64,000 bases of DNA from positions 61,532 through 125,531 of IMG/VR virus record IMGVR_UViG_3300028412_000004; one strand, 5' to 3'. Positions 8,958 to 18,706 of the stretch are shown in pieces. The notes beneath the pieces were generated by a model. The model was given only the letters and a program-made list of their open reading frames with translations. It did not search any database and was not told where the DNA came from. A program made the translations under genes and the position numbers. Each line of letters opens with the position of its first letter. The stretch's first letter is position 1. This DNA is from a virus.

Positions 8958-9404
8958 ATGACAAAAAATATATACGGATACGAGAGAACTGAAAAATCGG
9001 ACCCTGGTCAGATTGTTAGCTCTGACCACGCTCTTATCGACGTCGGAGGGGTTGTAGGCCTTGTGCAAAGCGTCACCGGCAACTACTCGCACAGAGTTGA
9101 ACCTAAGTTCGAAGCCGGATCCCCCAACCTCTATTGGGTAACGGGGCAAGCCAGCGGAACTATCGAGATAGGACGACTCCTCGGCGCAGGAAATTTCGAA
9201 GGCGGCCTGAGTCTAGGAGACGGGTGTGGTGTAATCTCCCCCATAACCATATCTATGGACGGCGGTTCCTGTGTGAAAGCTGGTGAATCGCAGACGATCG
9301 TATTCAGTGGAGCTGTCGTACAGTCTTACACGCTCGCCTTCAGTGTGGGTAATCTAGAAGTTACAGAAGGTTTGCGCATCATGATCGCCGAACTCGCGAG
9401 ATAA
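8958..9404 (+). CDS. Tail tube protein
   Basis: A 148-residue, beta-rich, Gly-rich protein directly downstream of the sheath gene, with a good AGAGG ribosome site. This is the standard sheath-then-tube order. It would form stacked rings inside the sheath. The strand pattern from residue 60 onward (Gly-x-Ile-Glu-Ile-Gly, then Ser-Pro-Ile-Thr-Ile) is consistent with the tube fold. A strong terminator follows. Confidence 0.75.
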   Translation: MTKNIYGYERTEKSDPGQIVSSDHALIDVGGVVGLVQSVTGNYSHRVEPKFEAGSPNLYWVTGQASGTIEIGRLLGAGNFEGGLSLGDGCGVISPITISMDGGSCVKAGESQTIVFSGAVVQSYTLAFSVGNLEVTEGLRIMIAELAR

Positions 9405-9436
9405 AAAGACGTCCCTGAGTTAGGACTTGCATCATC

Positions 9437-9472
9437 GCAGCGCTACGGATTATCGTAGCGCTGCATTTGTTT
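9437..9472 (+). terminator. Rho-independent terminator after sheath/tube genes
   Basis: An 11-bp perfect stem, GCAGCGCTACG paired with CGTAGCGCTGC, encloses a GATTAT loop and is followed by ATTTGTTT. It separates the sheath/tube unit from the spike and hub genes. Confidence 0.9.
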
Positions 9473-9482
9473 ACGCACACAT

Positions 9483-11969
9483 ATGAGTAGAACGTTCAAA
9501 AAAAAGACAGATCCAGAATCCGCGGAGACGCAGGGAGCTGAGATACGTGGGGAAGAAGCCTCTGAGCAGTTGAAGATGAACAGCCTGTACCGGGGTGTGG
9601 TGCAGGGTGTCGATCCTATCAACCTCAGCTACACCGTCAAGGTGGACGACAGAGACTCTGTTGTAGATAATTGTATGTGGGCGGCCGGCATCTTCTCGCA
9701 TATGTTTGGGATGCAGACTTCCTTTATCCCTACGGTAGGTACAGGCGTGATAATCCTCTACGGGGATGAGTCTATGATCATAGGAAGTTACCCGACAACC
9801 CCAGCGGACTTAAATTCCAGCAGCTTCAAAACACACACAGGTACCGGTAAGCTAAAGAAAGACATAAGTGCTTACACCAAGGATTTTGTGAATAAAGGGT
9901 CCCGCGCAGCGCCAGGGGCGACTATTCCCGGTGACATGCTAGAGGGCGAGTTTGATATAGGACATACCACAGGGTGTGGTATAGCCTTCCTGACCAACTT
10001 GGTTAAGATGCGGGCCAGCGACCGCGCTAAGGTTGAAACACATCTCCTGAACGACATGGTGCGTATTGTGAGCGAGACCTACAGGCACCACTCCAGTTTC
10101 GGAGACTTTGAGGTTTACAATGACGGGAGGCTTAATTGCCGCGTCAACGGTACAAGCTATGAACACGAAGCCTGGGGCAGGCTTGAGCCCTCTGATGCGA
10201 AGGTGAAGACAAAGCAAGAATACGCTGATTTGAAAGATATCGACCGTATTAAAGAAACGGGTAGGTGGCGGTTCAGCAACTACCTAGGCTTCTTGGGAGA
10301 CTTCTTACACCAGATCATTACAGACCCCACAGTAGTCATCGGAAAATACGCTACCGAAGCTGCGAGGTCAGGTAAGTCCCGCATGCAATTCATGAACGAC
10401 GGTTCTATACTAGCGCAGTCTGTTGGAGATATCGTCTTGGAAAGAGTTACTCGCATTGTCGCTCCAATTGAAAAGAATCGCAGCGACGACCCCGCAGGAA
10501 ACACCTACGAAGATTTCGAGAAGTTGGAGTCTAAATATCTAAAGATCTGGGAATACGGAGCAGATTTAGAAGACATGTCTAAGACCTGTTACCAGCTGCG
10601 GGAATACGCCAGATACCTTTCTGGATTCCATGCGTATGCCAGGTTCCTTCAACTTGACAAAGATTGGGACGTTCCCACAGAGGCCGAGTCCCCTATACCG
10701 GAGTGGTCTTCTAAGGAGAAAGACCGGGAAGCTGTGCACACGGGTCCTAACAACATTGATGTTTACTCAAGTATTCGAATCATGCGGGACGGCTCTCAAG
10801 TATTTATGGATGGTTACGGTTCCGCTGTGGTGATGTCGCGTGGTATTATACAGATATCAGCCTCCAAGCACATCGAACTGGAGGCGCCCGGTAATATCAA
10901 CATAAGAGCCGGCCAAGACGTCAATATCACTGCACGTAGGAATATCGACATCGTCTCAGTTGTAGGAGGTGTTATAATCAAATCTAGAACATGGCTTAAA
11001 GGACTTTGTGAGTGGGGCTCTATATGGCTTAAATCAGACGCTGACACAAAGACTGGTGCCACGCCGCCAGAACTAGGCGACGCAACTCAAGACCCTGCAC
11101 CAGAGATACTAACACACGGTATTGTGTTGGACGCTCCCAATAGTGGTATCCTTTGCGAGACAGACCACCAGGTCATGTTTAACCTCAGAGGTTATGAGGA
11201 GGCAGAGAAAGGTGCGTTCATCGTAAAGAATGCTGGGGGTGATGTTATGGTGGACGCGCGTAAGGATGTGGTTGTCAAAACACTGGGCGATATAAAAACA
11301 AAGTCTAATAATTTCAACGTGATCTCACGGAAAACTAATATTGGCGCGAACCAGTTCAACGTGGTCGGTAGGGAAGGTGTTCCTTTTCTCCATGTAAGGA
11401 GCGGACTTACGGAGATGCAACGCGTGCGTGCGGAGTCTGTAGATGCTACGCACTACCTATACGGACCCGAGTTTAAATACAATCACTACAGCTCCTTTGG
11501 TAATGCTTCGGAGAGTCCTGGAAACATGGTTTTCACCACACCAGGACAGGAAGTATTCGAGTCTGTGGATGTGGCGGATTTCGTAGCGTGGGAGGGCGAG
11601 GACGTTGATCTGGAGGTCCCAGAGCAAGAATCTGGTTGGAAGCTTCGCGAGGCCGCGGACTACCGATGGGACGTAGACTACGAATTCTTCGAGTCCCTCG
11701 CTCAGCAGACCATCAGACAGCTAAACCCAGCCGACGAGCATTACTTAGATCCGGATGCCTACGGGGACTGGAATGTAGGCGGCATGGTATTAAAAGCTGG
11801 ACTCAGAACGGAAATAAGCACTCCATGGCCCGGAGAATCAGCACAGCATTTCACACACACTGCCGGGGATGCTTTGTATAAGCCGCTGGAGAAGCATTAC
11901 AAAAACCTATCCAATAAACCAACGCCACTCCAACAACAATCCGCATCATGGAAATACCTAAAGAAGTAG
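9483..11969 (+). CDS. Baseplate central spike / gp5-like protein
   Basis: An 828-residue protein that probably forms the membrane-piercing spike. Residues 35-110 resemble the gp5/VgrG OB-fold: a Tyr-x-Gly-x-Val start, a Val-Lys-Val-Asp strand, then Pro-x-Val-Gly-Thr-Gly-Val-Ile and Asp-Glu-Ser-Met-Ile-Ile-Gly. From about residue 440 to 500 short alternating strands (Ile-Gln-Ile, His-Ile-Glu-Leu, Asn-Ile-Asn-Ile, Asp-Val-Asn-Ile, Asn-Ile-Asp-Ile) form the repeating pattern of the trimeric spike beta-helix. No lysozyme motif is obvious. The C-terminal 200 residues are acidic and Trp/Tyr-rich and are not recognised. It overlaps the next gene by 22 bases. Confidence 0.72.
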   Translation: MSRTFKKKTDPESAETQGAEIRGEEASEQLKMNSLYRGVVQGVDPINLSYTVKVDDRDSVVDNCMWAAGIFSHMFGMQTSFIPTVGTGVIILYGDESMIIGSYPTTPADLNSSSFKTHTGTGKLKKDISAYTKDFVNKGSRAAPGATIPGDMLEGEFDIGHTTGCGIAFLTNLVKMRASDRAKVETHLLNDMVRIVSETYRHHSSFGDFEVYNDGRLNCRVNGTSYEHEAWGRLEPSDAKVKTKQEYADLKDIDRIKETGRWRFSNYLGFLGDFLHQIITDPTVVIGKYATEAARSGKSRMQFMNDGSILAQSVGDIVLERVTRIVAPIEKNRSDDPAGNTYEDFEKLESKYLKIWEYGADLEDMSKTCYQLREYARYLSGFHAYARFLQLDKDWDVPTEAESPIPEWSSKEKDREAVHTGPNNIDVYSSIRIMRDGSQVFMDGYGSAVVMSRGIIQISASKHIELEAPGNINIRAGQDVNITARRNIDIVSVVGGVIIKSRTWLKGLCEWGSIWLKSDADTKTGATPPELGDATQDPAPEILTHGIVLDAPNSGILCETDHQVMFNLRGYEEAEKGAFIVKNAGGDVMVDARKDVVVKTLGDIKTKSNNFNVISRKTNIGANQFNVVGREGVPFLHVRSGLTEMQRVRAESVDATHYLYGPEFKYNHYSSFGNASESPGNMVFTTPGQEVFESVDVADFVAWEGEDVDLEVPEQESGWKLREAADYRWDVDYEFFESLAQQTIRQLNPADEHYLDPDAYGDWNVGGMVLKAGLRTEISTPWPGESAQHFTHTAGDALYKPLEKHYKNLSNKPTPLQQQSASWKYLKK

Positions 11970-12670
11970 CACCACAACCCAGCCCAGACCCTGAGGCTGT
12001 TAAACAGTTCATTAAGGACAACTCCAATAAAAAGGAGGCCCGCGAAGTGAAGCTGGATCTAGATCCTGCAGATTTAGCTCCTGCGAGTAAACACACGCCT
12101 AAGAAACAGGTGGACACTCCACTAGACCCGACTTTCACCAGCGACACTCCGAATGCGAACTCCCAAGACCCTTGGGTATTCACCTCCCCGGACGAGGCTT
12201 CTGTGAGTGTGGAGCAGGAAGAGAAGGACATATTCTTTAAAGCTGTACTTAACGACGATCCTGTAGTTATGGATATTAAGGTTTCTTTAGGGCCGAATCC
12301 TATACCCGTACGCTGCAGATCACTCAGTAACTTTGAGATAGACGTGATCTACGCTGCGATCGACAAGGATCGTTCAGCGGGTAATATAGTTAGCACTGCG
12401 CAGTTTATGACTATGCTGCAGCGCTACTCTATCATGTTACAGGTGTCTTCTTTTAACACGAAGTCTTTGAATGCAGTTTCAGTCACAGGTCTCGAAATCC
12501 CTGAAGCTGTAGAGGAGTTGCAAAGTAAGTATAATGCTTTAGTGCAGGGGGTCGATCAAGCGCGCTGGCAAGTCATACTGACAGCCCTGCGGCTTTTTTC
12601 CATCAAGCTTAAGATCTGCAACGATAATATCCTTAATGAAAATTTTTGGTGTCCCGCAGATACCGATTAA
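11948..12670 (+). CDS. Tail assembly chaperone, upstream (G-like) frame
   Basis: A 240-residue protein with a charged, Pro/Lys-rich, probably disordered first 90 residues and a helical C-terminal part. It lies just upstream of the tape measure gene, where tail assembly chaperones are found, and its 3' end carries a -1 frameshift signal. Normal termination gives this protein. A -1 slip at the site starting at 12640 would give a 351-residue fusion with the downstream frame, analogous to lambda gpG and gpGT. Function is inferred from position and the recoding signal, not from a sequence motif. Confidence 0.7.
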   Translation: MEIPKEVAPQPSPDPEAVKQFIKDNSNKKEAREVKLDLDPADLAPASKHTPKKQVDTPLDPTFTSDTPNANSQDPWVFTSPDEASVSVEQEEKDIFFKAVLNDDPVVMDIKVSLGPNPIPVRCRSLSNFEIDVIYAAIDKDRSAGNIVSTAQFMTMLQRYSIMLQVSSFNTKSLNAVSVTGLEIPEAVEELQSKYNALVQGVDQARWQVILTALRLFSIKLKICNDNILNENFWCPADTD

Positions 12671-12693
12671 TGCTTCTGGCATATCTGCGGGGC
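12640..12693 (+). promoter_or_regulatory. Programmed -1 frameshift signal in the tail chaperone genes
   Basis: The heptamer A AAT TTT (12640-12646) is in the correct phase of the upstream frame for -1 slippage. It lies in the short window where both frames are open (the downstream frame has a TGA just before it, at 12637). After a four-base gap a hairpin begins: bases 12651-12662 pair with 12682-12693, with a perfect 10-bp core CCCGCAGATA/TATCTGCGGG, and the 19-base loop contains the stop and the ATG of the second gene. Slippery site plus close hairpin is the classic arrangement. Confidence 0.8.
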
Positions 12694-13002
12694 TTATTAC
12701 GCCCAGACTATAAACAAGGCATGCGGTCTAAGGTTAGGGAGGAAGTAATCCTCGCAGCCTTAGATAAAGAACAGCGCGCTAAATACAGCGCGGACCTTAT
12801 AGCGTTGGAAGGCTCAATTTTGTCCAGTCTAAAGCCTGAGGCTACGCGCACGCATTACAGAAAATTGAATGAAGCGGTCTTACAAGTCGCGAACTTGAGA
12901 GAGTTCCTAGAGGCTGAAAACGATAATGTGAGCAACCTTAGCAGCATTGACGCTTCAGTAAAACTATACCATGCTTTAGAAAAAGCAGGAATTTTAAGCT
13001 GA
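12670..13002 (+). CDS. Tail assembly chaperone, downstream (T-like) frame
   Basis: This is a 110-residue helical frame directly before the tape measure gene. It is open from 12640, so it can be read as the C-terminal extension of the upstream chaperone after a -1 shift (118 added residues). A TAATG overlap with the upstream stop also allows independent initiation at 12670. No motif is seen beyond amphipathic helices. In other phages the shifted extension contacts the tail tube subunits while the upstream part coats the tape measure. Confidence 0.7.
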   Translation: MLLAYLRGLLRPDYKQGMRSKVREEVILAALDKEQRAKYSADLIALEGSILSSLKPEATRTHYRKLNEAVLQVANLREFLEAENDNVSNLSSIDASVKLYHALEKAGILS

Positions 13003-13003
13003 T

Positions 13004-16000
13004 ATGGCCGCACCAACACAGGAAAATTTTAAATACGCGCAAGACGCCAACGGGCCTCAAGCGGGTGGGTATAACCCTACCCAGGTTGAGATGCTCCATC
13101 AGGCTCTGCAAGACAACATAAACCGCGACAAGCGTAACTTCTGGTTACAACAAGACCAGCGCTCGCAGTTCCTCTCAGCTATGGTGCTTAAGAACACCCA
13201 CGGAGATACTGCCGCAGAAGCTTTTAACAGCGGAGAGGGTAGAGCTCTTCGCACCACGATAGGCATGGTTATGAATAGCCCTATGCTTGCCGGGTTCAAT
13301 GGAGGTAACATGCTGGACCTCTACAACGGGGTGAATACCGGTATGCTTAACTCGGGAATGTCCTTCGCCTCGATCGACGGCGCCGGCGCCTACTCCTACG
13401 GAGGTACTGGCTACATGCAGGACACAGTCGCTAAAAAAATTACACAGGAAATGCAACGTGAGTTTTTTACAGCTACTGGAGGCAGCCGCCTGGGGCGCAC
13501 CTCAGGCATGGACCGTACAGAGTTAGGGCAGATTTCAGCTTACATAGGTATGCGCGGAGGCTTCAGCGGCCTGGATAGTGTCGGAGATGTGCGAAACTTT
13601 TCTAACAGGAAAGAGATAGAGGCCGAGATGAAAAGCTTAAAAGAATCCGGCGGAGCGGACTCAACCTACATGAAAGAGTTGGAGAGCTTAGCCGGCTTAG
13701 AGCAAGACTTAGGCGGTACAGCATTCAAGCTCAACGACGCAGTTGTTAAAAAGTTTACCGCTAAAATTAGGGAAGGCACTAAAGCTTTGAGTGCTGTAAA
13801 GGACATCCTCGGAGAACGTGGTATCGGTGAGTTGGCCGACGTTGCGGAGAGTCTCACAGGCCTTAGCATCACCAACGTAGAGAATTCCAGAACCATCACA
13901 GAACGATTCCGGCGTATAAAACAGTTTTCTCAGGCTAATGGATTAAATGCCGAAGCCGTGGTGGGTCGGCAAATACAGGTTGGTGTAGGGCTCCAACAGC
14001 TAGGGCTTTCACAGCAAGCTTCGAGAGTCCTTAGCGAAGACGTAGACACAAATTCTCAGGCGGCGTTCAATGCCAACAGAGCTGCTAGAAACAACTTAAT
14101 CGGTCAAGGCCTTTACGTCCCGGAAACCACGCTAGCTGAAACAACTGCCATCAACCAGATGGATGTAGGTGCCATGCTTAAATCGGAGCCGCGTCTGGCG
14201 GCTTTGGCTTATAATATTGAAAACAACGCATTGATGTCCGCGGAGCAAAAGACCAATGCTTACGGAAACTTAGCAAATATAAGCAGCCGGATATCTCCAG
14301 ATCTTTCTGGCGCTTCGCAGAAAGAAGCTCTTACGAAAGAAATCAAGGCTATGGACGAGGCTAACGTCGCAGCAGGTGCTACATCTATAATGGACGCCTT
14401 TGCATCAGCAGGCGGCGATCCTTCGGCAGTTATACGCCGGGTGCAGGGGAGAGAATCGGCCAGCGCTATGGGGGCCGCAGCCTATGGGATCTCGCAGCGA
14501 AGGTTATTAGGCAACAACTTAGATGAAGCTTTACGTAACCGCGCTGTAGGTACACGTCTTCAGAAAGCGGGTATTCTGGACGAAGAGGCGCCCGCATCGG
14601 AGCTGTATCAGACACTTGCGGATTTCAGGACAGACACGCCGAGTGACGTCAGGCAGACCCCGATTAACCGCATGATGCGCGCATTACGTGGAGATTCTCC
14701 TGAGGCTGCTCTCAACAAAGTTATCAACGAATCGGACGTTAGCGCTGCGAGTAAGGTAGGGCTTAAAGAATATCTGAGTAGTGTTGAGGGTGTGAGTATG
14801 GGTGAGAATGGTGACCTCGTCCTCTCTGGAGACGGTCCTGCAAACACATTGAAGGCTATCGAGGATGGTCTAGGGGAAAGGGGCATAGGCAGCAGCGTAG
14901 AATCCACCGAGAGGTTGGCCAAGTCTATGATGCAATTCGACTCGGCAACTTCCGTCAACCGCATGATGCGCGCATTACGTGGAGATTCTCCTGAGGCTGC
15001 TCTCAACAAAGTTATCAACGAAGCAGACGTCAGTGATGCTACTAAAGCAAGGTTCAAAGAATCTCTGCATAGTGTTGTTGGTGTGAGTATGGGCGCGGAC
15101 GGTGACCTGTCTGTAGTCGGCGAAGGTGCTAAAAACGCGTTGTATGCTATCAACGAGATCGCAATGACACGCGAGGGTAACCCCATGCTTAATAATTTCT
15201 TAGGTGAGGAGACTAAGAACAAAAACGCACGCGCGCTCATATACAATTCTCTGAAATCTGGGTCAAGTAATTATGGGAAGACGGGCTTCCTGGAAGCTAT
15301 ATCAGAGGGTTTGTTAAAGGGTACGGACATTACCGCAGGGATGGCTATGGAGCATGCTGTGTTAACAGGTAAAGCCGACAGCTTTGTAAATATAGGAAAC
15401 ACCGGGGAAGATGGTTTATTCACCGACCTTGATGAGTCTCAAATGGACAGACTGGCCAAGATGTCTGGCATGGGTCTGAGTGATTTCAAGGAGAAGATAA
15501 AAACAGACCCAGGGCAGGCCGAGGTTATAACTAGCATGGAAAGTCGAGGGTCTCACCTTGTAGCGGATAAGTTGGGCGATGTTTACGCCGCAGCCTATGG
15601 GGATGAGACGCTCGCCGAGAGTGATCAGGCTCTACGCTCCGCAGCAAAGCTTAAGTCCTATCAGGAGGTTTCCGGAAAAGATACCGCCTACGATTGGGAG
15701 GGTGACGACCTGTCGGAGAAAGGGATGGCACAGCACGGGGCTGATATGAAGGCCAAAGCAGAAAATTTTGCTGAGCGTAGTGAAGATCTCGTTAAAGGGT
15801 CCTATAAAGCTTTGATTGATGGGAACGACGGGTGGGGCTGGTCCAAGGGTAACGCGAGAGATCTTAAAGAGCTTCAGAGCCTGTCTCCCGACACACGGAA
15901 CAGTATGATAGATCTACGCATGGACGTAGCCCGCGAAAAAGGAGATGACGAGCGTGTGGCAGATCTGCAAAAACTAAAACAACAGATGTCTACGGACGGT

Positions 16001-16063
16001 AACGAAGTCTCGCTTTTAACGCAGATACGTGATGTATTGCAACGCATGGAGAATGACAACTAA
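13004..16063 (+). CDS. Tail tape measure protein
   Basis: A 1019-residue, almost wholly helical, Ala/Gly/Ser/Glu-rich protein right after the chaperone pair; both features are hallmarks of the tape measure. At the usual 0.15 nm per residue it would fit a tail of roughly 150 nm. Residues 555-620 and 652-717 are an internal duplication (Asn-Arg-Met-Met-Arg-Ala-Leu-Arg-Gly start) that is still exact in DNA over 66 bp. No lysozyme, peptidase or clear transmembrane segment was seen. It stops two bases before the next start. Confidence 0.85.
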   Translation: MAAPTQENFKYAQDANGPQAGGYNPTQVEMLHQALQDNINRDKRNFWLQQDQRSQFLSAMVLKNTHGDTAAEAFNSGEGRALRTTIGMVMNSPMLAGFNGGNMLDLYNGVNTGMLNSGMSFASIDGAGAYSYGGTGYMQDTVAKKITQEMQREFFTATGGSRLGRTSGMDRTELGQISAYIGMRGGFSGLDSVGDVRNFSNRKEIEAEMKSLKESGGADSTYMKELESLAGLEQDLGGTAFKLNDAVVKKFTAKIREGTKALSAVKDILGERGIGELADVAESLTGLSITNVENSRTITERFRRIKQFSQANGLNAEAVVGRQIQVGVGLQQLGLSQQASRVLSEDVDTNSQAAFNANRAARNNLIGQGLYVPETTLAETTAINQMDVGAMLKSEPRLAALAYNIENNALMSAEQKTNAYGNLANISSRISPDLSGASQKEALTKEIKAMDEANVAAGATSIMDAFASAGGDPSAVIRRVQGRESASAMGAAAYGISQRRLLGNNLDEALRNRAVGTRLQKAGILDEEAPASELYQTLADFRTDTPSDVRQTPINRMMRALRGDSPEAALNKVINESDVSAASKVGLKEYLSSVEGVSMGENGDLVLSGDGPANTLKAIEDGLGERGIGSSVESTERLAKSMMQFDSATSVNRMMRALRGDSPEAALNKVINEADVSDATKARFKESLHSVVGVSMGADGDLSVVGEGAKNALYAINEIAMTREGNPMLNNFLGEETKNKNARALIYNSLKSGSSNYGKTGFLEAISEGLLKGTDITAGMAMEHAVLTGKADSFVNIGNTGEDGLFTDLDESQMDRLAKMSGMGLSDFKEKIKTDPGQAEVITSMESRGSHLVADKLGDVYAAAYGDETLAESDQALRSAAKLKSYQEVSGKDTAYDWEGDDLSEKGMAQHGADMKAKAENFAERSEDLVKGSYKALIDGNDGWGWSKGNARDLKELQSLSPDTRNSMIDLRMDVAREKGDDERVADLQKLKQQMSTDGNEVSLLTQIRDVLQRMENDN
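14666..15022 (+). repeat. Internal duplication in the tape measure gene
   Basis: Bases 14666-14731 and 14957-15022 are identical over 66 bp, 291 bp (97 codons) apart. Weaker similarity continues downstream at protein level. A duplication of a multiple of three inside a tape measure gene would lengthen the tail. Confidence 0.95.
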
Positions 16064-16065
16064 TT

Positions 16066-16512
16066 ATGAGCGACACACTATGGCCATCCCGCGGGTGCGT
16101 TTACAAAGTTGGAGAAGGTTCCAGCGGTCTGTATAAGTTGGGGTCGCTTGGCACCTCGCAAACTAAAAACCCCATACTGTTGCGCGCCGTTAATTTATCG
16201 GACTCAGACGTTATAGGACCAGTGACTACTATAAACGCAGATTTTAAAGTTCTCTACGTATTCGGAGAGGCTTTCGGTAACGCCAGTATACAGGGTGAGG
16301 TACTGCTTGGTAAAACAGACGCATCCGAAGACAGGCTCGCAGAGTTAATCGGATGGTTTAATAAAAACCGTGTGAGCGTGCTGAAAAGGCCTGTATCATT
16401 ATCTGTGAAAAACGAAGGTTACTCCTTATACGTCCACGGACTTGTAATAGGAGACACAGACCCGGAGCTGAATATACAGCGTTTCGCTATTAACGGATTA
16501 GTAACAAGGTGA
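16066..16512 (+). CDS. Baseplate/tail-tube-initiator-like protein
   Basis: A 148-residue beta-rich protein after the tape measure. Its size equals that of the tail tube protein, and myoviruses usually have tube-fold proteins here that cap the hub and start tube polymerisation (gp48/gp54 role). The C-terminal half has alternating strands (Ser-Leu-Ser-Val, Tyr-Ser-Leu-Tyr-Val-His-Gly-Leu-Val-Ile-Gly). Assignment is by position and fold-like pattern only. Confidence 0.5.
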   Translation: MSDTLWPSRGCVYKVGEGSSGLYKLGSLGTSQTKNPILLRAVNLSDSDVIGPVTTINADFKVLYVFGEAFGNASIQGEVLLGKTDASEDRLAELIGWFNKNRVSVLKRPVSLSVKNEGYSLYVHGLVIGDTDPELNIQRFAINGLVTR

Positions 16513-16516
16513 CATT

Positions 16517-17239
16517 ATGTTAAACGAAATAGTTCATAGACTCACTAACAAGGCATCAGCCTTCGTAGCAGGATTTCCAAAACAGTCTCTATTCCGACCC
16601 AGCATTGCTGATGAGTTTGAGACGGACATCAGAGACGCGTTGCGCGTAAACGACGATGACTACTACCTGCGCAGCTATATACAACTCCTGCACGCTTACC
16701 CAGATCTCTTAACAGCCCTGGGGGAGCGTCAAAGAACCTTCGATCCTGGGAGAGGTGCGTCGGCAGAAGGATCGATCAGCGGGGCTACACTGGTTGCTCA
16801 AGGTGATACAGAGCCTAAACTTTACAGAAAGTATAGCGAGTGGCCTGTAGTATTTTCGATAACTTACAGCTACCTAAGCGCCGAATTACTGCAAACAGAT
16901 TACTACGACGCGAAGGTGCCTTATACGATTGATGCTGGTGGTAACCTGGAGGTGCAGTGGCCCACCTGGAGCGGAGTCCGGGGCGGTGTTGTTGCTATGA
17001 CAGTTGGGCCTGGTATAAATCCTGGAGCGTCTTTCACCATTACACAGAACCCTGCTGAGTTCCCTAGCGAAAAACTGGTGTCCGAGCTGCTTCTGAAAAG
17101 AAACCTTGTAGTAGTTCTACGTAAGGCAGGGCTGCTGAACCACTTCCACCTTGCAGAGACTGATGATGAGCGTATAGCTGTCGTAGTGACCGCCCTATGT
17201 ATCTACAATAAATTAGAATACAGGTCTTTAACAACTTAG
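16517..17239 (+). CDS. Tail/baseplate protein of unknown function
   Basis: A 240-residue protein. The N-terminal 70 residues are helical with N-K-A-S near residue 12; the middle is aromatic-rich and beta-like; the C-terminal 60 residues are helical. It is encoded between a tube-initiator-like gene and a hub-like gene, so a baseplate hub role is likely. No family recognised. Confidence 0.55.
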   Translation: MLNEIVHRLTNKASAFVAGFPKQSLFRPSIADEFETDIRDALRVNDDDYYLRSYIQLLHAYPDLLTALGERQRTFDPGRGASAEGSISGATLVAQGDTEPKLYRKYSEWPVVFSITYSYLSAELLQTDYYDAKVPYTIDAGGNLEVQWPTWSGVRGGVVAMTVGPGINPGASFTITQNPAEFPSEKLVSELLLKRNLVVVLRKAGLLNHFHLAETDDERIAVVVTALCIYNKLEYRSLTT

Positions 17240-17249
17240 AATCTAAGCA

Positions 17250-18701
17250 ATGCCATACGTAGATGTCAGAAGACCAAATGCAGAGGTAAAGCTTCCAAGC
17301 GGTAAGGAGTTTGTCCCAGACAGTGTACGCATTGTGTATGCTGTCGACAGCTTCCCATACGCCACCGTGTCTATGCACGAGAAGCGGGGAGGGACCACTA
17401 GGGTTGACGATGTAAAATCGTCGGAGGCTGCTGGACCAGCGGGAGAATTGCAGAAAGTAATGTTTCAAGCTCGTTTTACGCCTGACGCCTCTTTGAGGCT
17501 CTTCGACGGGCACAGCGAGCTTGAGTTCGCAGGCTATGTGTCAGACCCTAGAGCAAACATGTCTCCCGGTAGTGTAGGTAATACGGTAACCATCGGGCAT
17601 GAGTCCTCGCTGATTAATGCGTTACGTTTGAGCTCCCTCCCAGAGATAAAGGGAGACTACCGCCTTAAGTTAGAAAGTGTTACGGGGGATCTCGCAGAAC
17701 GGTTCACCAAAGTAACAGATACCATCGTATCAAATTATGAGAGTGATCCAACCCAGTATTTAATAGAGCAATCCGGCGATAGTGGTGTTCTGTCTCAAAT
17801 ACACGAAACCAATAAGAAAATACTCCCGTTGTGGAAGACGCTACTAAAGAACAGTGTAGGGGGTGTAGGTTGGCCTGAGATCACAACACCCCCCACAACC
17901 GGTACGCAGTTGTCGCAGTTCAATCTAGGAGTTAACGATGCTATACGAAACACACTTAAACAAGGGACAGGTGGTTTTATGGGTACTATCCGAAGTCTCA
18001 CATCCGAGTTTCAACTAGCATTCGTACCTAGTAAATACGTGGGCTCTCTAGGAAAATTTATCAACTGGACGTCGATACTCGCAGAAGAATCTAATTTAGG
18101 ACCTTTAGATTTTACTCATGGTGAGTTCTCAGGAGGGTCACCCAGAATACTGCCAGTCTCTAATGTTATAGTATCCTTGACCGCAAATAGCTTCTACCGG
18201 GATTCGGTTGTGCCTTCTGTAGGCAAGGTTGCTAGTGTTAAAAACATAGCTATGTGGCCGGAAAAATTTCAGGGTGGTAACATCATTCCACTATCCGCCC
18301 CCAGGTGGTTTCCAACCATGCTAGACGTATCTAAGAACGACTTTCAGGAGCAGCCCAACCAAACTCTAGCGAACTACGAATCAAAGTTTAAAAAGGCGGT
18401 CGAACTTCGTAGCAAAATAGAGGATGAAGTTTATAGGGTTTTACTGCTGCGCTACGCCCGTAATTACTACAATTATGCTTCTCTGAGGGAATCGACTGCG
18501 AGTGTTACAATACCTATGGATCTCTCGATCGAGGTGGGTAAAAGATACGAGCTGAAGACCCAAGAAGGTGTCATAGGCAGCGGGTTCCTGCAAAGAGTCA
18601 CACACAACATGCATACTGGCGGTAATAACTCCAGCGCTGCTACAACTAGCTTGCTCTTCAGCCACGTAGAGTTTACTGGTTTTGAACTACCCGACAAATA
18701 A
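17250..18701 (+). CDS. Probable baseplate hub protein (gp27-like)
   Basis: A 483-residue protein whose opening (Tyr-Val-Asp-Val-Arg-Arg-Pro-Asn-Ala, then Leu-Pro-Ser-Gly and an Ile-Val-Tyr-Ala strand) looks like the tube-fold ring domain of gp27/gpD-type hubs. The C-terminal 70 residues (Ile-Pro-Met-Asp-Leu-Ser-Ile-Glu-Val-Gly-Lys-Arg-Tyr) resemble the second ring domain. It would link the tail tube to the spike. The evidence is a fold-like pattern and position among tail genes, not a proven match. Confidence 0.55.
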   Translation: MPYVDVRRPNAEVKLPSGKEFVPDSVRIVYAVDSFPYATVSMHEKRGGTTRVDDVKSSEAAGPAGELQKVMFQARFTPDASLRLFDGHSELEFAGYVSDPRANMSPGSVGNTVTIGHESSLINALRLSSLPEIKGDYRLKLESVTGDLAERFTKVTDTIVSNYESDPTQYLIEQSGDSGVLSQIHETNKKILPLWKTLLKNSVGGVGWPEITTPPTTGTQLSQFNLGVNDAIRNTLKQGTGGFMGTIRSLTSEFQLAFVPSKYVGSLGKFINWTSILAEESNLGPLDFTHGEFSGGSPRILPVSNVIVSLTANSFYRDSVVPSVGKVASVKNIAMWPEKFQGGNIIPLSAPRWFPTMLDVSKNDFQEQPNQTLANYESKFKKAVELRSKIEDEVYRVLLLRYARNYYNYASLRESTASVTIPMDLSIEVGKRYELKTQEGVIGSGFLQRVTHNMHTGGNNSSAATTSLLFSHVEFTGFELPDK

Positions 18702-18706
18702 ACTGT

